This document shows, piece after piece, positions 60,193 to 64,000 of a stretch of DNA of 64,000 bases. The DNA comes from Vesta saturnalis. Its lineage: Eukaryota; Arthropoda; Insecta; Coleoptera; Lampyridae. Numbering within the stretch: the first letter of the stretch is position 1; each line of letters begins with the position of its first letter. Under the pieces are notes generated by a model. It made no database searches and had not been told where the DNA came from. It saw nothing but the letters and a program-made list of their open reading frames with translations. The translations under genes and the position numbers were made by a program. The stretch spans positions 947,501-1,011,500 of the forward strand of contig JARFJB010000754.1 of NCBI GenBank assembly GCA_036346205.1, read 5' to 3'.

Positions 60193-60512
60193 TGGGGCAT
60201 CATATACGCCACGGAGTTTCTATAGGAGCCTATTGGAATTTTTCTTAGAGCATATACAGGATGTTCAAGAGCACAATTTAAAAATAATTTCAACTGTACT
60301 GGGTGTTCACAAAAAAGATTCATATCAAAGTTACATATAGTTTAATGGGACGCCCTGTATGTTATAAGTTTTTTTGAATCTACGAATAAAGTAAAGGCAA
60401 GTTGCAATATAATTTCCTATACCTAAAACCTACCGTTTCAAGGATATTTATTGATTTTTTTAATTATTACAGGCTTGAATTCAAAATTATTTTTGCTACG
60501 TTTATTATTATT
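60190..60512. repeat. Dispersed repeat R, copy 2
   Basis: Matches 42957-43280 end to end in the same orientation. Both are preceded by (TA)n. Here the right side is followed by GAAACAGCGTAGCC and the transposase remnant at 60824, which suggests R may be the left part of an element of that kind. Confidence 0.85.
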
Positions 60513-60823
60513 GAAACAGCGTAGCCTAATATTGCAAATAACTATCTTATTTTAAATAGCACACCCTGTATTTAATAAAAAATTTGTTGCAAAATTTTAT
60601 AACCTTTCAAATCATACTAGGGTTCCCTATACCCAAGTCGAACAGTTTTTAATTAAGTTATAATAATTCCGATACTCCAGGTTTACTTGAAGATGCAAGG
60701 TGGCATTCACAATATTTAATTATTATTTGACATTTGTTAAATAATATAACATCATAATATTGTATCTCTAAGGTAGTCACATTGCAACAATAAGCGAATT
60801 TGACCTACAAAAATTGTGAAAAA

Positions 60824-61972
60824 ATGAAAACATACTCTGTACACGAAAGAATTGATAAGACTTTAAGAAATGGAGAATGTCCAGAAAATTTATTACTAGC
60901 AGAAAGGGTTTATGCTCAAAAATATCCCACTCGCAATCATCCCAACAAAAGAGTATTGCAACGATTGTTAGAAGTGTTCCGTAGAACGGGAAGTGTAGCA
61001 TACCAGAAAATTAACAGACCAAAGCCTGTCACTGGAAATGGAGACAATGAGTTTGAGGTAATTGTCGCCTTTGTTGGGAATCCCCACACGTCAGCGTAAA
61101 ATAAGTCGAGAAGTAGGTATCAGCAAACAAAGCGTTGGTAGAATAATTAAAAGACACAAATTTCATCCATACCGTATTCAGTTACATCAGGAGCTGCTTG
61201 ACAATGAAATCATTCGAAAACTTGATTTTTGCCTATGGGCTCTCGACAAAGTGTCGCCTTTGTTCGGAATCCCCACACGTCAGCGTACAATAAGTCGAGA
61301 AGTAGGTATCAGCAAACAAAGCGTTGGTAGAATAATTAAAAGACACAAATTTCATCCATACCGTATTCAGTTACATCAGGAGCTGCTTGACAATGAAATC
61401 ATTCGAAAACTTGATTTTTGCCTATGGGCTCTCGACAAAGTGTGCGCAAATAATAATTTTTTCGACTTTGTACTATTTTCAGGCGAATATACGTTCCATA
61501 ATAACGGATTGGTCAACTGACACAATTTCTGTTACCACAGTGATGAAAATCCCCATTTAGTTCGCACCCTTGATCATCAGCACGATGGTCTGTTAACGTG
61601 TGGTGCGAAATGTTGGGATCGCACGTAATATGGCCTCACTTTTTTAATGGAGATTTAAACGGTCAAAAGTTTAGAAGATTTTTGCAACATAATTTACCTG
61701 ATCTTTTAGAAGATATTGAAATAGATATCAGAAGATGTCTTCAGTTAGATGGCGATCCGACAAATTTTGAAGTTCGAGTTCGCCAATATTTAAATAGAAC
61801 TTTCCCTAATAAATGGATAGGACAGAGAGGACCACAAAATTGGCCAGCAAGATCGCCATATATGTCTTGTGTAGATGTTTTTTTTATGGAGCTACATAAT
61901 GGTATTGTTTATAACGTGTCTCCGACTACACCTGATGATATGATGGCAAAAATACACAATGCCTTTGAATAA
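60824..61972 (+). pseudogene. Transposase of element E (DUF4817-type) with internal duplication
   Basis: From ATG 60824: MKTYSVHERIDKTLRNGECP and LLLAERVYAQKYPTRNHP, then VLQRLLEVFRRTGSVAYQ. This is a clear DUF4817-type start. After a one-base slip at NPHTS comes the helix-turn-helix SREVGISKQSVGRIIKRHKF with HPYRIQLHQELLDNE, present twice (189-bp units 61063-61251 and 61252-61440). Next are VLFSGEYTFHNNGLVN (Gly replaces the first Asp) and a stop. From 61598 come MWCEMLGSHVIWPHFFNGDL, LDGDPTNFEVRVRQYL (second Asp; GAP changed to GDP), KWIGQRGPQNWPARSPYMSC and VDVFFMEL (third Asp, 41 residues later), ending PDDMMAKIHNAFE. Clearly inactive. Terminal repeats were not located with certainty. Confidence 0.85.
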
Positions 61973-61979
61973 TGGAAAT

Positions 61980-62280
61980 TTATTTGAAAATTTAATTTAG
62001 ATCATTTAACTCAGTTTCCTCTTTTTAATTTAGATGTAAAATTGAAAATATGAAAATAAATTTGTTTTTTCATGACTTGTGATTTTTGTTTAAATGCGAT
62101 AACTAGTAAATGTCTTTTTTTTTAAGCAAAATGGAATTTTTTACAAAAACATGTTGAGACCGAAATACTGAACAATTCTTGTTAATAAAATTTTTCTCTA
62201 AAACTTATAATAGAGATAAAATATGCAATTGAAAATTTAACATGGGAAATTCATATGGTGCGTCTCGAAACAGGACATAC

Positions 62281-62281
<1 letters not shown>
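61980..62281. other. Non-coding flank of element E
   Basis: AT-rich, without a recognised feature; ends at the (TA)n tract 62282-62352. Confidence 0.4.

Positions 62282-62352
<71 letters not shown>
62282..62352. repeat. (TA)n tract
   Basis: Pure TA dinucleotides, about 35 units, directly left of element F. Confidence 0.95.
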
Positions 62353-62355
<3 letters not shown>

Positions 62356-63893
62356 TGTCCCCGATTGATTGGACGACTCTTGTAAAAGGCAAAAATTTTT
62401 TATTTGAAATTTGAGCTTCTGGGGTCTAGCCCTGCTTGGTTTGAAACCAATTTCTGCCAGAAGTTCAGAACTGAAAATCATGTTAATGTACAACATTTCC
62501 CATCGCAGATCCCATGAAACAGACCCCTGTGGAAAATCTACTGTGACTTATGACACCTCCTAAATTTGCACAATGTTTAATATGTAATTCTTTATAAGAA
62601 TTTTGTATCTGTTACAAGGTAATTGTTGCGGTAGCTTTTTGAATCCTATTTTTTAACTCTTCAAGATCATTTGGAATTCTTTCAGCGTAAACTAATTGTT
62701 TTAATCTGCCCCACACAAAAAATCCATAATAGTAATATCAGGTGACCTTGGAGGCCACAAAAATCTCCTCCTGTTTCGCCCAATCCATCTTTCGCCAAAA
62801 TGTTTATTTCACCAACTGGAAGCAAGACGAGTAGAATGGGAGGGCAGCTGAAAATAATTGGTCTGGCGTATTTGTAAGGGAAGTTCATCAACAAACTTTT
62901 CAAGAATCATCGTGTACGTATTCTAATTAAGGTTTCCTTCAATAAAGAATGGCCCACCAATGGCACACCATACATTTTTTCTGGAATTAATTTGGTATTG
63001 TGGATTTTTTTCGCTTCAAAATCTACAATTCTAAGATGAAGGGATGCCAGTTGTTATGAAAGTAGATTCGTCCCAAAATATTATCTGCTCATGAAAATGT
63101 AGGCTGTTAAGATTTCTTCTCCCAAAAACAAGCAAAAATCTAATATTTTACCTTCATTGCCATCTTCTAGTGTATGAAGAAAATTGTGCTTTAAATGCAT
63201 GGATGGAGTTTTATAAATGATTTGCAAATGTGCTCTGCTTACTTCGCTTTTCTCAATGACATTTTTGGATCGTTTTCTACGGAATTTAATGCTATCAATG
63301 TTGCTGCATCATTTTCATGCAGAGCTTTCTTTTGTTTTTTTAACTTATTTACACCTCCGGTTTGCAAACACTTTTTTATTAGCCAGCTCACATGTGATTT
63401 TTGTACTATTTTCATCAAAAAGGCTAATTACAGAAGAAATCGATCTCTCGCCAATACCGTAACACTGAATTAAATACTTTTTTTCAATTTTTGACTATTA
63501 CAAAATAAAATAACAGTAAAAGGGACACAAGTGGTACTATTCACTTTGTTTTAACGCTATTTATTATTAAAGTAGTGATTTGACTCTTCATACTATTCTC
63601 TTGGATCTTGACATAAACGTTTAAAAACCGAAAATTTCAAACTAATCTGGTTACTGTCAAAATTGACTCAGCAGGTAAATTTCGTTAATAACAAAACAAT
63701 CAAAGTTGGGCTAGAGACTTGAAATGTTGTATACATATGTAATTTTTCACTCTGAACACGTGATTTTTCGAAACTAAAATTATGTCACAGATTAGTTTCA
63801 AACCAAGCAGGGCTGGACCCCAAAAGCTCAAATTTCAAATCAAAAATTTTTTGCCTCTTAAAAGAGTCATCCAATCAATCCGGGGACACACTA
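62351..63893. mobile_element. Mariner-superfamily element F inserted in (TA)n
   Basis: The left end TAGTGTGTCCCCGATTGATT and the right end, inverted, TAGTGTGTCCCCGGATTGAT continue together for about 100 bp (GACTCTT, GGCAAAAA, TTTGAAATTTGAGCTT, GGGGTC, AGCCCTGCTTGGTTTGAAAC). Weaker similarity goes on to about 160 bp. The left end lies directly against 70 bp of (TA)n. At 1.54 kb the element is nearly complete. The transposase is on the minus strand. Confidence 0.9.
62540..63485 (-). pseudogene. Transposase of element F (DUF4817-type)
   Basis: Minus-strand words in order: IQCYGIGERSISSVISLFDE (about 63475), KITCELANKKVFANRR, AATLIALNSVENDPKMSLRK, SRAHLQIIYKTPSMHLKHNF, LHTLEDGNEGKILDFCL, then IFWDESTFITTGIPSS (first Asp, about 63075), VWCAIGGPFFIEGNLN and ERWIGR. 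WPPRSPDITIMDFFVWGRLK, with LKQLVYAERIPNDLEELKNR following, carries the third Asp. The QDGAP box is lost to a frameshift region (about 62810-62840). The frame changes at least five times. This lineage differs clearly from A to E in sequence and ends, and keeps Asp in the first box. Confidence 0.75.
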
Positions 63894-64000
63894 TATTCAC
63901 ACAAGTATTCCACAAGTATTATTATTAATTAAAAAGGTCATTTTTTGGGATTTAAAGTGTGTTTTATTAAGCAAAATATAAAATTCTACGTTCTATGTCC

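Overview
The window looks like a piece of an AT-rich insect (possibly beetle) nuclear genome. The reasons are a spliced CAD-type gene whose dihydroorotase and aspartate transcarbamylase lie on one polypeptide, very short GT-AG introns (49-66 bp), and a dense load of animal-type transposons: Tc1/mariner superfamily, pogo, piggyBac, hAT, a YqaJ-bearing Mutator-like element, Penelope-like elements and non-LTR retrotransposons. No bacterial, plasmid or viral gene set is visible.

Only two cellular genes can be supported. At 16159-18910 (+) lies the 3' part of a CAD/rudimentary-type pyrimidine gene: end of the carbamoyl-phosphate synthetase regulatory domain, complete dihydroorotase, linker, and complete aspartate transcarbamylase, in four exons with an open frame of 865 codons. 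Directly upstream is a broken tandem copy of its first visible exon (15751-16051). No glutaminase or synthetase exons are visible in the 15.8 kb upstream. Facing it tail to tail, 173 bp away, are the last two exons of a minus-strand single-pass membrane protein (19084-19426) that I do not recognise. Two tRNA-Ala-like sequences with Pol III boxes and T-run terminators lie at 36166-36239 and 36478-36550 (minus).

Layout. 1-818 CA-rich minisatellite; 1260-2820 non-LTR remnant; 5345-6356 LTR-like segment; 7537-8345 GT-rich microsatellite; 8929-9480 Penelope endonuclease remnant; 10272-12793 and 12926-15028 two long-TIR DD41D-type mariner relatives; 15751-19426 the gene island; 21382-21669 piggyBac; 22027-23395 Tc1; 23526-26585 pogo-like with a fold-back element inside; 27460-30765 two IS630-type transposase remnants; 30828-33228 a third DD41D-type element and a 625-bp tandem duplication; 36166-36550 tRNA-like pair; 36590-38930 a second pogo; 39175-40830 a second non-LTR; 41955-45765 two copies of a minisatellite-bearing composite repeat around a Penelope-like element; 47996-50329 Mutator/YqaJ element; 51401-53492 the best-preserved DD41D-type element; 54871-55695 a GCCGG/A-run fold-back; 56058-56823 a miniature element that still carries the C-terminus of an IS630-type transposase; 57570-57722 hAT tail; 60824-61972 and 62351-63893 two more DD41D-type elements.

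The genes do not form a pathway apart from the CAD fragment, which holds steps two and three of UMP synthesis. The main theme is turnover of one transposase superfamily: six divergent members with the same TACAGGG-like ends or TA-targeted ends. Long terminal repeats in this family contain smaller inner TACAGGG...CCCTGTA modules. All transposon genes seen here are broken. Every assignment is by eye from translated motifs; no database search was run.
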